From assembly GCA_944320255.1 (NCBI GenBank), contig CALUGU010000005.1, positions 1 through 59,496 on the forward strand: a stretch of DNA of 59,496 nucleotides. Direction: 5' to 3'. This DNA comes from an uncultured Prevotella sp. GTDB taxonomy: Bacteria; Bacteroidota; Bacteroidia; Bacteroidales; Bacteroidaceae. Below are positions 1-8,462 of the stretch, piece by piece. The notes below the pieces were generated by a model, which did not search any database, was not told where the DNA came from, and saw only the letters and a list, made by a program, of their open reading frames with translations. Every line of letters starts with the position of its first letter. Positions within the stretch are counted from its first letter, which is position 1. A program made the position numbers and the translations under genes.

Positions 1-78
1 AGGCATGAGCACAGGCCGTCCGGCATTATGAATGTTGTAATTCAGGCTGTTGGTGTTGTTTATGGTTCCTGCAAGGTG

Positions 79-312
79 TCACATCTTCCCGAACGTTGCA
101 CTGAACGAAGTGCCGTTTACTGTTGTTCTGATGTCTCTTTCCATTTTGTTTCTGTCATTGTCGCTTCTGTCTACACTGCTGTCGGCACTGCCGTCGCCGA
201 CAAGTCTGCTGCTTGTACCGCCCTGTACTGGGTCGTCTTCCGAGCAGGCGGCGAAGCCGCTGGCCGCAAACAGCAGGAGTATTGCAAACGATAGTCTTAC
301 AACCAGTTTCAT
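79..312 (-). CDS. small putative lipoprotein, possibly interrupted by an in-frame TGA
   Basis: The 77-residue product starts with a signal sequence ending in a lipobox-like GFAAC around residue 23, followed by a polar Ser/Asp-rich linker, so a lipoprotein is likely. The start lies 15 bases beyond the stop of the alpha/beta hydrolase gene on the same strand, so the two are probably co-transcribed. The stop is a TGA at 79-81. Beyond it the same frame stays open for 26 more codons to the window edge (HLAGTINNTN... to the last codon PVLMP), with protein-like composition. The true protein may therefore be longer, with the TGA a disabling mutation or a sequencing error. I do not recognise the family. 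The segment NGTSFSATF before the stop is weakly like cyclophilin-like Bacteroidetes lipoproteins. Confidence 0.45.
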   Translation of the reverse strand: MKLVVRLSFAILLLFAASGFAACSEDDPVQGGTSSRLVGDGSADSSVDRSDNDRNKMERDIRTTVNGTSFSATFGKM

Positions 313-327
313 AACTGCGCAACGGCC

Positions 328-1386
328 TTACTTCAGAAACTCCCTGTAAAACGCCTCGATGTCGTCAAACGGTATTTTCTCCAGATTGTCATAAAGGTCT
401 GTGTGGCTTGCGCCGGGCACAATGAGCAGCTTCTTGTTGTCGCCCGTCAGCCGCTTGAAGGTATCCTCGCCCATATAGCGCGAGTGGGCCTTCTCGCCGT
501 GCACCACCATTACGGCGTTGCGTATCTCGCCGCTGTAAGCCAGTATGGGCATATTGAGGAACGAGAGCGCCGAAGTCTTGTTCCAGCCTTCGTTTGAGTT
601 CAATGAGCGTTTGTGGTAGCCGCGCTTTGTCTTGTAATAGGCGTGGTAGTCCTTCACGAACTGTGGGGCGTCGGCCGGCACCGGGTCAACCACGCCTCCG
701 GCGCGCGCGTAAGAGCCGCTGCGATAGTCCTCCGTGCGCTGCGCGTTGAGCTGTCGGCGCATTTCGTAACGGGCGTCGGCGTTGTCGTTGGCGTCGAAAT
801 AGCCTTTGGCAATGTTGCGGCTGATGTCGTACATCGTCGATGCCACAGTTGCCTTGACGCGCGGGTCGTTGGCCGCGGCGTTGATGGCGAGGCCTCCGAA
901 GCCGCAGATGCCGAGTATTCCAATGCGCTCAGGGTCAACATCTTGGCGCGTAGAAAGGTAGTCTACGGCAGCCGAGAAGTCCTCGGTGTTGATGTCGGGC
1001 GAGGCCACATAGCGCGGCGAGCCTCCGCTTTCGCCGGTGAACGAGGGGTCGAAGGCCAGCGTGAGGAAGCCCCGTTCGGCCAGCGTCTGCGCATAAAGGC
1101 CCGAAGCCTGCTCCTTCACCGCCCCGAACGGGCCGCTCACGGCGATGGCGGGCAGCTGCCCGTTGGCGTCTTTCGGTGTGTAAAGGTCTGCGGCGAGCGT
1201 CACGCCGTAGCGGTTGTGGAACGTCACTTTCACGTGGTTCACTTTGTCGCTTTCAGGGAAAGTCTTGTCCCATTCCTGCGTCAGGTTAAGTTTTTCGTCT
1301 GTCATGTCTGTAGAGTTTGAAGTTTGTGCAACCGCCGTCGTTGCCGTGGCAAGCAGCGCGGCTGCGATGATTGTTTTTATTTTCAT
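328..1386 (-). CDS. secreted alpha/beta hydrolase with Cys nucleophile elbow
   Basis: The 352-residue protein has a signal peptide (residues 1-20, cleaved near AVAQ) and an alpha/beta hydrolase fold of the YcjY/dienelactone-hydrolase-like group, so it should act in the periplasm. The nucleophile elbow is GICGFGG with Cys161 where most relatives have Ser, as known for dienelactone hydrolase. The candidate catalytic His is in GASHTDLYD near residue 328. The ends FHNRYGVTLAADLYTP and SGPFGAVKEQASG are typical of the bacterial esterase/peptidase-like members. Substrate unknown. The promoter is marked by a TATCTTTG box at 1454-1461 (minus strand). The small lipoprotein frame follows 15 bases downstream. 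Confidence 0.8.
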   Translation of the reverse strand: MKIKTIIAAALLATATTAVAQTSNSTDMTDEKLNLTQEWDKTFPESDKVNHVKVTFHNRYGVTLAADLYTPKDANGQLPAIAVSGPFGAVKEQASGLYAQTLAERGFLTLAFDPSFTGESGGSPRYVASPDINTEDFSAAVDYLSTRQDVDPERIGILGICGFGGLAINAAANDPRVKATVASTMYDISRNIAKGYFDANDNADARYEMRRQLNAQRTEDYRSGSYARAGGVVDPVPADAPQFVKDYHAYYKTKRGYHKRSLNSNEGWNKTSALSFLNMPILAYSGEIRNAVMVVHGEKAHSRYMGEDTFKRLTGDNKKLLIVPGASHTDLYDNLEKIPFDDIEAFYREFLK

Positions 1387-1453
1387 AATCTCGTTTTTAT
1401 CTGTCAGTTATTATAAAATATGTCGGTAAATGATGCTCCCGTTTTATCTGACG

Positions 1454-1461
1454 CAAAGATA
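1454..1461 (-). promoter_or_regulatory. -7 box of the alpha/beta hydrolase promoter
   Basis: On the minus strand the sequence reads TATCTTTG, matching the Bacteroidetes TAnnTTTG element, 68 bases upstream of the start codon. No convincing -33 TTG is visible. Confidence 0.5.
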
Positions 1462-1630
1462 ACCCCATATTTTAAGAATGAATGTAGACGGTTAGGGGTT
1501 AAAACAACCACTTTTACTGATTTTATTTCAGCCGTTTGACAGTGCAGCAAATGATAGGTAAAGGCGTTGCTGACGGCTTATTGTGGAGCAGTCTGCAACA
1601 CCTTTGTAAGTATCTGATAATCAATGGAGT

Positions 1631-1716
1631 TGCAAAAGGCCATCTTTTACAAGCTAAAAGATGGCCTTTCAGGCTGCAAAATATGGCCTTTTAGAATGCA
1701 AAAGACCGTCGATTGG
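1631..1716. repeat. family A repeat array, copy 1
   Basis: This array lies in the 441-base divergent gap between the hydrolase and sugE. It holds four degenerate units of the GCAAAAGRCNGT type in alternating orientation (TGCAAAAGGCCATCTTTTAC, AAAAGATGGCCTTTC, ATATGGCCTTTTAGAATGC, GCAAAAGACCGTC). The internal AAAGGCCATCTTTT / AAAAGATGGCCTTT pair forms a hairpin. The same unit recurs in at least eight other gaps of this window. Apart from this and the two promoters, the gap shows no gene. Confidence 0.75.
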
Positions 1717-1781
1717 AAAACGCGCGGCGGCGTTGGCATAGATTTTCGCTGCTTGTCGGGCGTTATTTTACGCTTTTGCAT

Positions 1782-1789
1782 TATCTTTG
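1782..1789 (+). promoter_or_regulatory. -7 box of sugE promoter
   Basis: TATCTTTG matches the Bacteroidetes -7 consensus and ends 38 bases before the sugE start. No -33 TTG at the right spacing. Confidence 0.55.
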
Positions 1790-1827
1790 CACCGTTCTTT
1801 CAACCCTCATTTTATATTCGTTAAGCA

Positions 1828-2151
1828 ATGAACTGGATAATACTTATCGTGGCGGGGCTGTTCGAGACGGGTTTCGCCGCGTGCCTCGGCAAGATGAAGG
1901 AGACGGCCGGCGCGGAGCATTGGGCGTGGTGCGCGGGCTTCATAGTGTGTTTGCTGCTAAGCATGGTGCTGCTTGCCAAGGCCGTGCATAGCATCCCCAT
2001 TGGCACGGCCTACCCCGTATGGACGGGCATAGGGGCGGTGGGAACAGTCGTGGTAGGCATCATATTCTTCAAAGAACCGGCTACGTTCTGGCGCCTGTTC
2101 TTCATCACTACGCTTATCGCCTCTATCGTAGGACTGAAGATGTCACACTGA
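1828..2151 (+). CDS. sugE: SMR-family exporter, SugE/Gdx type
   Basis: The 107-residue protein is the usual length for small multidrug resistance transporters and has four hydrophobic helices. The invariant membrane Glu is at position 13 (LFETGF). The AYPVWTGIGAVGT stretch in helix 3 and the end GLKMSH are characteristic of the SugE/Gdx (guanidinium exporter) branch rather than EmrE. Members of this branch exchange guanidinium or small quaternary ammonium ions for protons as antiparallel dimers. It stands alone, convergent with the DUF362 gene, and a strong hairpin separates them. I see no guanidine riboswitch upstream: the leader of about 30 bases is too short. Confidence 0.88.
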   Translation: MNWIILIVAGLFETGFAACLGKMKETAGAEHWAWCAGFIVCLLLSMVLLAKAVHSIPIGTAYPVWTGIGAVGTVVVGIIFFKEPATFWRLFFITTLIASIVGLKMSH

Positions 2152-2167
2152 ATTAAGTTAAAAGTGA

Positions 2168-2226
2168 AAAACGAAAAGTGAAAAATCCATTACTTCTTAG
2201 CCAATGAATTTTTCACTTTTCGTTTT
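2168..2226. terminator. bidirectional terminator hairpin (family E)
   Basis: A perfect 19-bp inverted repeat (2168-2186 and 2208-2226; arm AAAACGAAAAGTGAAAAAT) sits between convergent sugE and the DUF362 gene. Both sides end in T-rich runs, so it can stop transcription both ways. Confidence 0.7.
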
Positions 2227-2245
2227 TATCTTTTATCTTTCCGCT

Positions 2246-3346
2246 TTATTGCTGTATAAAAGGCTTCAGCCCCTTGACGGCCTCGGCGGCGGTGATGCGG
2301 CGTCCGCCGTTGTCAAGGTCAATGAGTATGTAGCGGTCGTTGCCCATGCCAAGCTCCTTCATGTATGACAGCTGGCGCAGGCCGTGGCGCGTCTCGATGC
2401 GCTCCACGATGTCGTGGTGCTCGGCTTCTGTCATGGCGTAGATGAGGTCGATGCAGGCTTGGTCGAGCGCGAGGATGTCGGTTGACGAGAGTATGCCCAC
2501 GTTCGGCGTAACCACGGGCGCGGCGTTGACGCCCTCACAGTCGCACGACACCGACATGTTGCGCATCACGTTGACGTAGGTGATGTGGCGGCCGAAGTGG
2601 TCGATTACGGCTTTTGTCGATTCCGTCATGCGCTCCATAAACTCCTCTTTGGCAATGTCCCACTGGTTGTCTTGGTTTGGCGTTGTGTGAATCCACGCCT
2701 TTCCGATGCGCCCGTCGGCGCAGCCTATGCCGATGTTCTTGTTGCTTCCGCCGAAGCCTCCCTGTGAATGGCCCTTGAAGTGGGTGAGCACCACGAGCGA
2801 CTGGTAGTCCTTCAGGTGGCTGCCTACGGACATCTTCGTGAACCATTTGCCGCCGACGACGGGCAGCGTGGTGGTGTCTTCCTCGTCGATTATGTCCACG
2901 GGGCAGAACGTCCAGCCGTTCACCTTGAGCGTGTTGCGGTGCTGTTCGGTGGTGTAGCGGTCGCCCTTGTAGTAAGTGTTCGTCTCAATGATGCTGGCTT
3001 TGGGCAAGTCTTTCTGCATCAGAGCCTTCACCCATGCCGCCGGAATGATGTTCGGGCCGTTTTGCTCGCCCGTGTGCAGCTTTACGCCTGTGCGCCCGGT
3101 GATGTTGGCGTTCACCTGTTCGTAAGCCTTGATTAATCCTTCAGGTGTGAGATTGCGCGTGAAGTAGACAATCGACTCGTTGCCCGTGCGCTGTTCGTAA
3201 GGCACGTATTTGTTGCCGTCGGCGCCCGGAACGGGCTTCTGCTGTGCTTGGCCGGCATTGTTCCCCTGCGCCATTCCGCAGCTTGGAAACATCCCGCAGC
3301 CGATGAATGCCACCAGCATGGGTTTTACAAAATCCTTGATTTTCAT
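2246..3346 (-). CDS. DUF362 protein, exported, without ferredoxin domain
   Basis: The 366-residue protein has an N-terminal hydrophobic segment with Cys17 and Cys23 after small residues (FIGC, FPSC), which suggests a lipoprotein or other exported protein. The body matches DUF362: LTHFKGHSQGGFGGSNKNIG and the later acidic site around SSTDILALDQACID. It is a paralogue of the protein at 30487-31635, sharing the HFKGH and LALDQAC motifs, but it lacks the two CxxCxxC iron-sulfur motifs found there. The function of DUF362 is not established. A TAATTTTG box at 3436-3443 (minus strand) probably belongs to its promoter, 90 bases upstream of the start. Confidence 0.8.
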   Translation of the reverse strand: MKIKDFVKPMLVAFIGCGMFPSCGMAQGNNAGQAQQKPVPGADGNKYVPYEQRTGNESIVYFTRNLTPEGLIKAYEQVNANITGRTGVKLHTGEQNGPNIIPAAWVKALMQKDLPKASIIETNTYYKGDRYTTEQHRNTLKVNGWTFCPVDIIDEEDTTTLPVVGGKWFTKMSVGSHLKDYQSLVVLTHFKGHSQGGFGGSNKNIGIGCADGRIGKAWIHTTPNQDNQWDIAKEEFMERMTESTKAVIDHFGRHITYVNVMRNMSVSCDCEGVNAAPVVTPNVGILSSTDILALDQACIDLIYAMTEAEHHDIVERIETRHGLRQLSYMKELGMGNDRYILIDLDNGGRRITAAEAVKGLKPFIQQ

Positions 3347-3435
3347 GTCAATATTGTTTTTTAGTTAGTTTACACAAGAGCGCGCGCCCGCCTAAAACGT
3401 TTTTCCTTTGCGCGTAAGCGCGGCATTCCATATTG

Positions 3436-3443
3436 CAAAATTA
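3436..3443 (-). promoter_or_regulatory. -7 box upstream of DUF362 gene
   Basis: Minus strand TAATTTTG, 90 bases before the DUF362 start codon; -33 element not clear. Confidence 0.4.
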
Positions 3444-3567
3444 GGCTGTTTACTTGAAACTTCGTGTAAACTTTTTGCCGTTTAAACTACCAATATTACT
3501 GATTTTAAGGACTAAGAAGTTTTGCGGTTATGTCAGCCGGACGATAGAAATGTTATTTTCCGTATTT

Positions 3568-4419
3568 TTAGAACAGCGTCAGGGAGTAAAGGTAAATCAC
3601 TGCTGCGGGCATCGCCATCAGTGACGAGTCAAAGCGGTCGAGCATTCCGCCGTGGCCTGGCAGTATGTTGCCGCTGTCCTTTATGCCGAGGGTGCGCTTG
3701 AAAAGGGACTCAACGAGGTCGCCCCATGTGCCGAACACTACGACAACAAGCCCTAAGCCCATCCATTGCACGACAGTAAGCCCTGTCTCTGAGTTAAGCC
3801 CCGCCTCATAGCTCCCGATGAAGTAAGCCGCTATGAGCACAATTACGGCGCCGCCGATAGAGCCTTCCCAGCTCTTGCCCGGCGATATTCTGGGAAACAG
3901 CTTGTGCTTGCCGAGCAGCGAACCGGTGCAGTAGGCTCCCGTGTCGTTGGCCCAAAGGAAGATGAAAACGCAGAGGGGGATGAGGTAGTTGAAGGCTATG
4001 CCGCCGTTTTCCGTGGCGTTGAAGGCCAGCACGTTGATTGTGGAGAAGGGCAGGGCGATGTACATCTGTCCGAGCATTGTGTAAGCCCAGTCGTTGATGG
4101 CGTTCTCCGTCTTGGCGTAAAGCTCGCTGATGAAGAGGTAGACGAGCGTCAGCAGGTAGGGGATGAACACTGCGCCCGTGGGCACTACGCCGCTGCAAAA
4201 TCCGCCGACGGCCAGGAAGAAGTAGACTCCCGCCACGGTGCTGATGAGCGGGTTTACCTGTACGCCCTTCACATTGTTCACCAGTCCGCAGTATTCCCAG
4301 ATGGTAAGTCCTGTCACCAATGCGAAAAGGAATTCCATCGCAATGGGTTTCATAAAGCATACCACTATTGCCGCCACGAAAAATACGCCCGTGATGCTTC
4401 TTACAATGAGGTTTTTCAT
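3568..4419 (-). CDS. cdsA: phosphatidate cytidylyltransferase
   Basis: CdsA makes CDP-diacylglycerol from phosphatidic acid and CTP at the inner membrane, the precursor of all phospholipids. The 283-residue protein has about eight hydrophobic helices. Its C-terminal family signature runs from GDLVESLFKR to PGHGGMLDRFDS, with the conserved acidic residues and the LDR. The segment SPGKSWEGSIGG before it is also typical. It lies downstream of ftsH on the same strand, the usual Bacteroidetes order rsfS-ftsH-cdsA. The 130-base gap to ftsH carries a 36-bp near-perfect hairpin, so cdsA may be partly uncoupled from ftsH. Confidence 0.93.
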   Translation of the reverse strand: MKNLIVRSITGVFFVAAIVVCFMKPIAMEFLFALVTGLTIWEYCGLVNNVKGVQVNPLISTVAGVYFFLAVGGFCSGVVPTGAVFIPYLLTLVYLFISELYAKTENAINDWAYTMLGQMYIALPFSTINVLAFNATENGGIAFNYLIPLCVFIFLWANDTGAYCTGSLLGKHKLFPRISPGKSWEGSIGGAVIVLIAAYFIGSYEAGLNSETGLTVVQWMGLGLVVVVFGTWGDLVESLFKRTLGIKDSGNILPGHGGMLDRFDSSLMAMPAAVIYLYSLTLF

Positions 4420-4448
4420 ATCGTTAGGTATTGTTGTTTTTTTGTGAA

Positions 4449-4554
4449 GTTAAAGAATTTAGAGAAGTTACAGAAGTTAAAGCCATGACCTTTTATATAT
4501 TGAGGTGTAGAAACATTCGGCTCTAACTTCTGTAACTTCTCTAAACTCTTTAAC
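4449..4554. repeat. 36-bp inverted repeat between ftsH and cdsA (family E)
   Basis: The arms 4449-4484 and 4519-4554 match at 34 of 36 positions; the left arm starts GTTAAAGAATTTAGAG. The right arm contains the ftsH stop codon. On the minus strand this would act as a terminator or processing hairpin after ftsH. The arms are built of degenerate GAAGTTA units. Confidence 0.75.
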
Positions 4555-6571
4555 TTTTTTCGTCTGTCTTTTCATCGCCGGTACTTACTCCGGCAGTGGT
4601 TTTTCCGCCGTCGTCTTCGGCCTTGTCTTCTTCGTTGCCTGTTTCAGGGGCTTTGCCGTTTTCGCTTTCCATTATTTCTTCCGAACGGCTCACCCAAGGA
4701 CGCTTGCCAAAGATTTTCTCCACGTCTTCGGCGAATATCACCTCGCGCTCAAGCAGCAGCTCCGCCAGCTTGTTGTGCCCCTCCTTGTGCTTGTTAAGCA
4801 AGTCCTTGGCGCGCTGGTATTGCTCGTTTATCATGTTGAGCACTTCGTCGTCCATGATTTTCGCCGTTGTTTCGGAGTACGGCTTTTGGAAGTTGTATTC
4901 GTTGTTGTTATAATAGCAGATGTTTGGCAGCTTGTCGCTCATTCCAGCGTAAGCTATCATCCCGTAGGCGCTCTTTGTTACGCGCTCAAGGTCGTTCATC
5001 GCGCCGGTTGATATGTGACCGGTGAACAGCTCCTCGGCGGCGCGCCCTCCGAGTGTGGCGCACATCTCGTCGAGCATTTCCTCCTTCGTCGTTATCTGCC
5101 GTTCCTCAGGCATGTACCATGCCGCGCCCAACGCCCGTCCGCGTGGCACTATCGACACTTTGACTAACGGGTTGGCGTGTTCAAGGAACCATGATATGGT
5201 GGCGTGCCCGGCCTCGTGAAGTGCTATAGTGCGGCGTTCGCCTTCAGTCATTACTTTAGTCTTCTTCTCCAGTCCGCCGATTATTCGGTCTACGGCGTCG
5301 AGGAAGTCTTGTTTGCCCACGTGCGTTTTGTCGTGGCGGGCGGCTATCAGCGCAGCCTCGTTGCACACGTTGGCGATGTCGGCCCCGGAGAAGCCTGGAG
5401 TCTGACGTGCAAGCATGTCCACGTCCACCGTCGGGTCTATCTTCACGGGCTTCAAGTGCACCTTGAATATTTCCTTGCGCTCGTTCAGGTCGGGCAGGTC
5501 TACGTTTATCTGTCGGTCGAAACGTCCTGCGCGCAGCAACGCCGAGTCAAGCATGTCGGCGCGGTTGGTGGCGGCGAGGATTATCACACCGCTGTTCGTG
5601 CCGAAGCCGTCCATTTCGGTAAGCAGGGCGTTTAGCGTGTTTTCACGCTCGTCGTTGCCTCCCATCGCTGGATTTTTGCTGCGTGCGCGGCCTACGGCGT
5701 CGATTTCGTCAATGAAGATGATGCACGGCGACTTTTCCTTGGCTTGGCGGAACAGGTCGCGCACACGGCTTGCGCCGACGCCGACGAACATCTCTACGAA
5801 GTCAGAACCGCTCATCGAGAAGAACGGCACGCCGGCTTCGCCCGCTACGGCCTTGGCGAGCAGCGTCTTACCCGTCCCCGGAGGCCCTACGAGCAACGCT
5901 CCCTTTGGAATTTTTCCACCAAGGTCGGTATATTTTTTCGGGTTTTTCAGGAACTCAACGATTTCTTGCACTTCCTGTTTGGCACCGGCTTGTCCGGCCA
6001 CGTCTTTGAACGTGATGTTGATGTCAGCGCCTTTCTCATACATTTTCGCTTTGCTCTTGCCTACGTTGAACACGCCGCCGGCACCGCTGCCTCCGCCTCC
6101 GCTCATGCGCCTCCAAAGGTACATCCAGAGGAAAAAGAGCAGCAATATCGGGCCGAAGCTGAGCAATATGTTGAACAAGTCGTTGCCGCGCTTATTCTCA
6201 TAACTCAACTGTCCGTTGAACTTTCCTGTCTTTTTTTCAGCCTCGACGAAGGTTTCTATCTTGTCAACGCTGCCAAATTCAGTGGTGACATACGGCTTTG
6301 TGCCCGTGTTTTTCGCCCCTTGCTTGAATACGTCGCGGATGTTTTGCGGGTTGACGTACATCTTCAGGGTGCTTTCATCCTTGTTGATGACAATCTTTGA
6401 GGCGTATCCCTTGGCCACGAAGGTCTTAAATTCGTCGTAAGTAACCTTCTTGCTTGCGCTTCCGCGGGCGTCGCCGCCGAAAAGATACATCGCCACGAGG
6501 CCGAAAAGCACAAGCATATAAATCCAGTTCATGCTGAACTTTGGCCTCTTGTCGTTCTTATTTTGTTCCAT
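4550..6571 (-). CDS. ftsH: ATP-dependent zinc metalloprotease FtsH
   Basis: FtsH degrades misfolded and regulatory membrane proteins. The 673-residue product has two N-terminal transmembrane segments (about 14-31 and 133-153) around a periplasmic domain. The AAA+ module follows, with Walker A GPPGTGKT at 229-236, Walker B IIFIDEID near 284-291 and the second region of homology [18 protein letters not shown]. The peptidase zinc site is HEAGH at 452-456, with the third acidic ligand around GAMNDLERV. The C-terminal 40 residues are an acidic Lys/Glu/Asp tail. It starts 41 bases after rsfS and is probably co-transcribed with it. Confidence 0.96.
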   Translation of the reverse strand: MEQNKNDKRPKFSMNWIYMLVLFGLVAMYLFGGDARGSASKKVTYDEFKTFVAKGYASKIVINKDESTLKMYVNPQNIRDVFKQGAKNTGTKPYVTTEFGSVDKIETFVEAEKKTGKFNGQLSYENKRGNDLFNILLSFGPILLLFFLWMYLWRRMSGGGGSGAGGVFNVGKSKAKMYEKGADINITFKDVAGQAGAKQEVQEIVEFLKNPKKYTDLGGKIPKGALLVGPPGTGKTLLAKAVAGEAGVPFFSMSGSDFVEMFVGVGASRVRDLFRQAKEKSPCIIFIDEIDAVGRARSKNPAMGGNDERENTLNALLTEMDGFGTNSGVIILAATNRADMLDSALLRAGRFDRQINVDLPDLNERKEIFKVHLKPVKIDPTVDVDMLARQTPGFSGADIANVCNEAALIAARHDKTHVGKQDFLDAVDRIIGGLEKKTKVMTEGERRTIALHEAGHATISWFLEHANPLVKVSIVPRGRALGAAWYMPEERQITTKEEMLDEMCATLGGRAAEELFTGHISTGAMNDLERVTKSAYGMIAYAGMSDKLPNICYYNNNEYNFQKPYSETTAKIMDDEVLNMINEQYQRAKDLLNKHKEGHNKLAELLLEREVIFAEDVEKIFGKRPWVSRSEEIMESENGKAPETGNEEDKAEDDGGKTTAGVSTGDEKTDEKS

Positions 6572-6612
6572 GATAAAGTTTCGTTATGTAAGAAATCCGA
6601 TGTTTGCCTGCG

Positions 6613-6972
6613 TCAGTCAACATCGGGAACGTGTGTGAGCTTGGCGTCTTCCCAAAGGTTTTCCAGGTTGTAATATTCCCTCGCTTCCGGCAGGAAGATG
6701 TGCACCATCACGTCGGTGTAGTCCATCGCGACCCAGTACGCATGGCTGAGCCCTACGACGTGGACGGGCTTCTCGCCTGCGTTTATCCTCGCCGTCTCTT
6801 CCACAGAGTCGGTTATGGCTTCCACTTGTGAAGGCGAATTGCCTTGACATATTATGAAGTAACGGCAAATCGAGCCTTCAATGCCGCTAAGGTCGGCGAT
6901 TGTTATGTTTGAACCTTTTTTTTCTTGAATGCCTTTGGTTATTGTTTCTACCAGTTTTTTTACCTGTTCCAT
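6613..6972 (-). CDS. rsfS: ribosome silencing factor RsfS
   Basis: RsfS (Iojap/YbeB family) binds uL14 on the 50S subunit and blocks subunit joining in starvation. The length, 119 residues, is normal. The family motifs are present: DLSGIEGSICRYFIICQGNS, with the downstream VEAITDSVEE, and the segment HVVGLSHAYWVAMDYTDVMV, in which the usual W.l.Dyg.vvvHiF becomes WVAMDYTDVMVHIF. First gene of the rsfS-ftsH unit, with its own promoter at 7070-7098. Confidence 0.92.
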   Translation of the reverse strand: MEQVKKLVETITKGIQEKKGSNITIADLSGIEGSICRYFIICQGNSPSQVEAITDSVEETARINAGEKPVHVVGLSHAYWVAMDYTDVMVHIFLPEAREYYNLENLWEDAKLTHVPDVD

Positions 6973-7069
6973 TAAGTAAATTAAGTGTTGATGATGCTAA
7001 AGAATGGTGGCGTAAGCGGTTGAAAACCATACGTCTCAGCCTTTCCCGCCCACCGTGTAATTTTCTATG

Positions 7070-7098
7070 CAAAGGTACATTGATTTATTGTAAAACAA
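7070..7098 (-). promoter_or_regulatory. rsfS promoter (-33 TTG, -7 TACCTTTG)
   Basis: On the minus strand TTG (7096-7098) is followed after 18 bases by TACCTTTG (7070-7077), the Bacteroidetes housekeeping promoter. It is about 100 bases upstream of rsfS and divergent from the tRNA promoter. Confidence 0.7.
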
Positions 7099-7149
7099 TG
7101 ACAAAACCATATTATTTTGATTTTTTTTAGAAAAAAGTCAGTGAAAATG

Positions 7150-7179
7150 TTGTCGTTATAAAAAAAATGCGTACCTTTG
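7150..7179 (+). promoter_or_regulatory. tRNA-Gln promoter (-33 TTG, -7 TACCTTTG)
   Basis: TTG at 7150-7152, 19-base spacer, TACCTTTG at 7172-7179. Transcription would start about 25 bases before the mature tRNA. Confidence 0.75.
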
Positions 7180-7210
7180 CAAACGCAAAACGATAAGGGT
7201 TGCGACACAT

Positions 7211-7281
7211 TGGGATATGGTGTAATGGTAACACTACAGATTCTGGTCCTGTCATTCCTGGTTCGAATCCGGGTATCCCAA
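7211..7281 (+). tRNA. tRNA-Gln (anticodon CTG)
   Basis: A complete cloverleaf can be drawn: acceptor TGGGATA / TATCCCA, D arm GTGT...ACAC with AATGGTA loop, anticodon loop TTCTGGT giving CTG (reads CAG, Gln), and T arm CCTGG TTCGAAT CCGGG. One A-C mismatch closes the anticodon stem next to the loop. The discriminator base is A and CCA is not encoded. An intrinsic terminator follows at 7290. Confidence 0.93.
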
Positions 7282-7289
7282 CACCGATA

Positions 7290-7318
7290 AGGCGTCAACA
7301 TTAGGTTGGCGCCTTTTT
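7290..7318 (+). terminator. intrinsic terminator of tRNA-Gln
   Basis: The stem AGGCGTCAAC / GTTGGCGCCT (7290-7299 and 7305-7314, one G-T pair) with a 5-base loop is followed by a T run. Confidence 0.85.
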
Positions 7319-7410
7319 CGTTTGCCGTCGTTCGCGGTGCCGATGCCGTCTTGCGGGCGTGTCTTACACCGCTTGTTGCAGGACAATCGAATGTCGTTTG
7401 TTTTTCCGCA

Positions 7411-7542
7411 TTTCATCTGTCATCTGTCAGTTTCTTGCGTATTTAGCTGACTGTTAGTGTCTTACGTTCTGACAGATGATTGTTTTCACCTTCAGCTTCT
7501 TTCATTTTCATCTTCTGTTGTGACAGATGCTGACAGATGAAA
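7411..7542. repeat. TGACAGATG inverted repeat cluster
   Basis: Two overlapping CATCTGTCA words (7414-7422, 7421-7429) face three TGACAGATG words (7470-7478, 7521-7529, 7531-7539). The outer arms 7411-7430 and 7521-7542 are complementary apart from a 3-base insertion. This belongs to the same class of long simple-word hairpins as the other family E repeats. It is the main content of the 450-base gap between tRNA-Gln and the TPR gene, together with the short palindrome at 7691. Confidence 0.6.
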
Positions 7543-7690
7543 AGAGCAAATGTCAGCATTCAACACGCTGATATTCAGTCACATACACTTAATAATGACA
7601 AAGTGAAAGATAAAATGAGAGTGTTTTTCATTTTCATTTTATTGATGCCTTGTGCGCTTTGTTAGTTTGCAAGAAGTGTCGAATTGAGAC

Positions 7691-7731
7691 GCCAAAGGCC
7701 GTATGTTGCATTGCAAAACACGGCCTTTGGC
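7691..7731. repeat. family A palindrome, copy 2
   Basis: GCCAAAGGCCGT (7691-7702) and ACGGCCTTTGGC (7720-7731) are a perfect 12-bp inverted repeat around a TTGCATTGCAAA core. It lies 40 bases beyond the stop of the TPR gene and could serve as its terminator. Confidence 0.6.
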
Positions 7732-7770
7732 TGATTAAGACATCATGTTCCGCCATGCGGCGGAAATGTG

Positions 7771-8436
7771 TTATTTGCACTTGGCGTACCATTCGAGCAG
7801 CAGACCGCGCGGAACTCCGTGGCTTACGGCCTTGTCAAGGGCGGCCTTGGCTTCGTTCCTGCGGTTGAGGCTTATCAGTATTTCCACTTTCGACACGGTG
7901 TAATCCTTGTTGGCGGGTTCGCGTTTCAGGGCTTCGTCGAAGTCGAACAGTGCCGTGTCGAACAGTTTCATGTCTTTTTCGAGTTCGCCCCTCGCTGCGT
8001 AAACCACGCTGCTGTCAGGGTGCATTTCCACGAGGTTGTTCATTTCGTCGAGGGCTTCGGCTTGGCGTCCGAGCCTGATGTACGTGTATGCCAGCCCCAA
8101 TCGGGCCTCCATGTTGCGTGGCGACATGCTCAAGAAGCGCTCATAGTCGTTCCTGGCAAGTTCGTAACGGCGCAGGTTGTTGTTGGCGTAAGCCCTGTAA
8201 AAGAGAGCTGAAAGGTTGTTCTTGTCTTTGTCCAAGACTTCGCCGCATACGTCGGCGGCGTCGCTCCATTCCAGCAGTTGCAGGCATACGGCTGCCTTGC
8301 AGAGTTGCAGGTTGAGCGAGTCGGGGTGGGCGGCAATCTCCTTGTTGACGACAGCCAGCGAGTCACGCCATTGCTTCATTGTCTGCGCGCTTGCCGTCGT
8401 GGCGGCCATGGCGAGCAGCAGCAGTAATTTCCTCAT
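7771..8436 (-). CDS. exported TPR-repeat protein
   Basis: A start at 8436 gives a 221-residue protein that begins with a signal peptide (MRKLLLLLAMAATTASAQ). The frame is open for 27 more codons upstream, but that part is polar and runs through an intergenic inverted repeat, so I rejected it. The rest is helical tetratricopeptide repeats, recognisable by the A..L..A....P spacing: KNNLSALFYRAYANNNLRRY, NMEARLGLAYTYIRLGRQAE and SSVVYAARGELEKDMKLFD. These usually hold protein partners in the periplasm. No catalytic motif is seen. It lies downstream of the DUF349 gene on the same strand, but a hairpin separates them. Confidence 0.7.
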   Translation of the reverse strand: MRKLLLLLAMAATTASAQTMKQWRDSLAVVNKEIAAHPDSLNLQLCKAAVCLQLLEWSDAADVCGEVLDKDKNNLSALFYRAYANNNLRRYELARNDYERFLSMSPRNMEARLGLAYTYIRLGRQAEALDEMNNLVEMHPDSSVVYAARGELEKDMKLFDTALFDFDEALKREPANKDYTVSKVEILISLNRRNEAKAALDKAVSHGVPRGLLLEWYAKCK

Positions 8437-8462
8437 GGCTTGCAGTTTACTGTAATAAACGA

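Noticed and set aside
1717-1827. Guanidine riboswitch before sugE
   Set aside because: The promoter box leaves only about 30 bases of leader and no ykkC-like or mini-ykkC hairpins are present.
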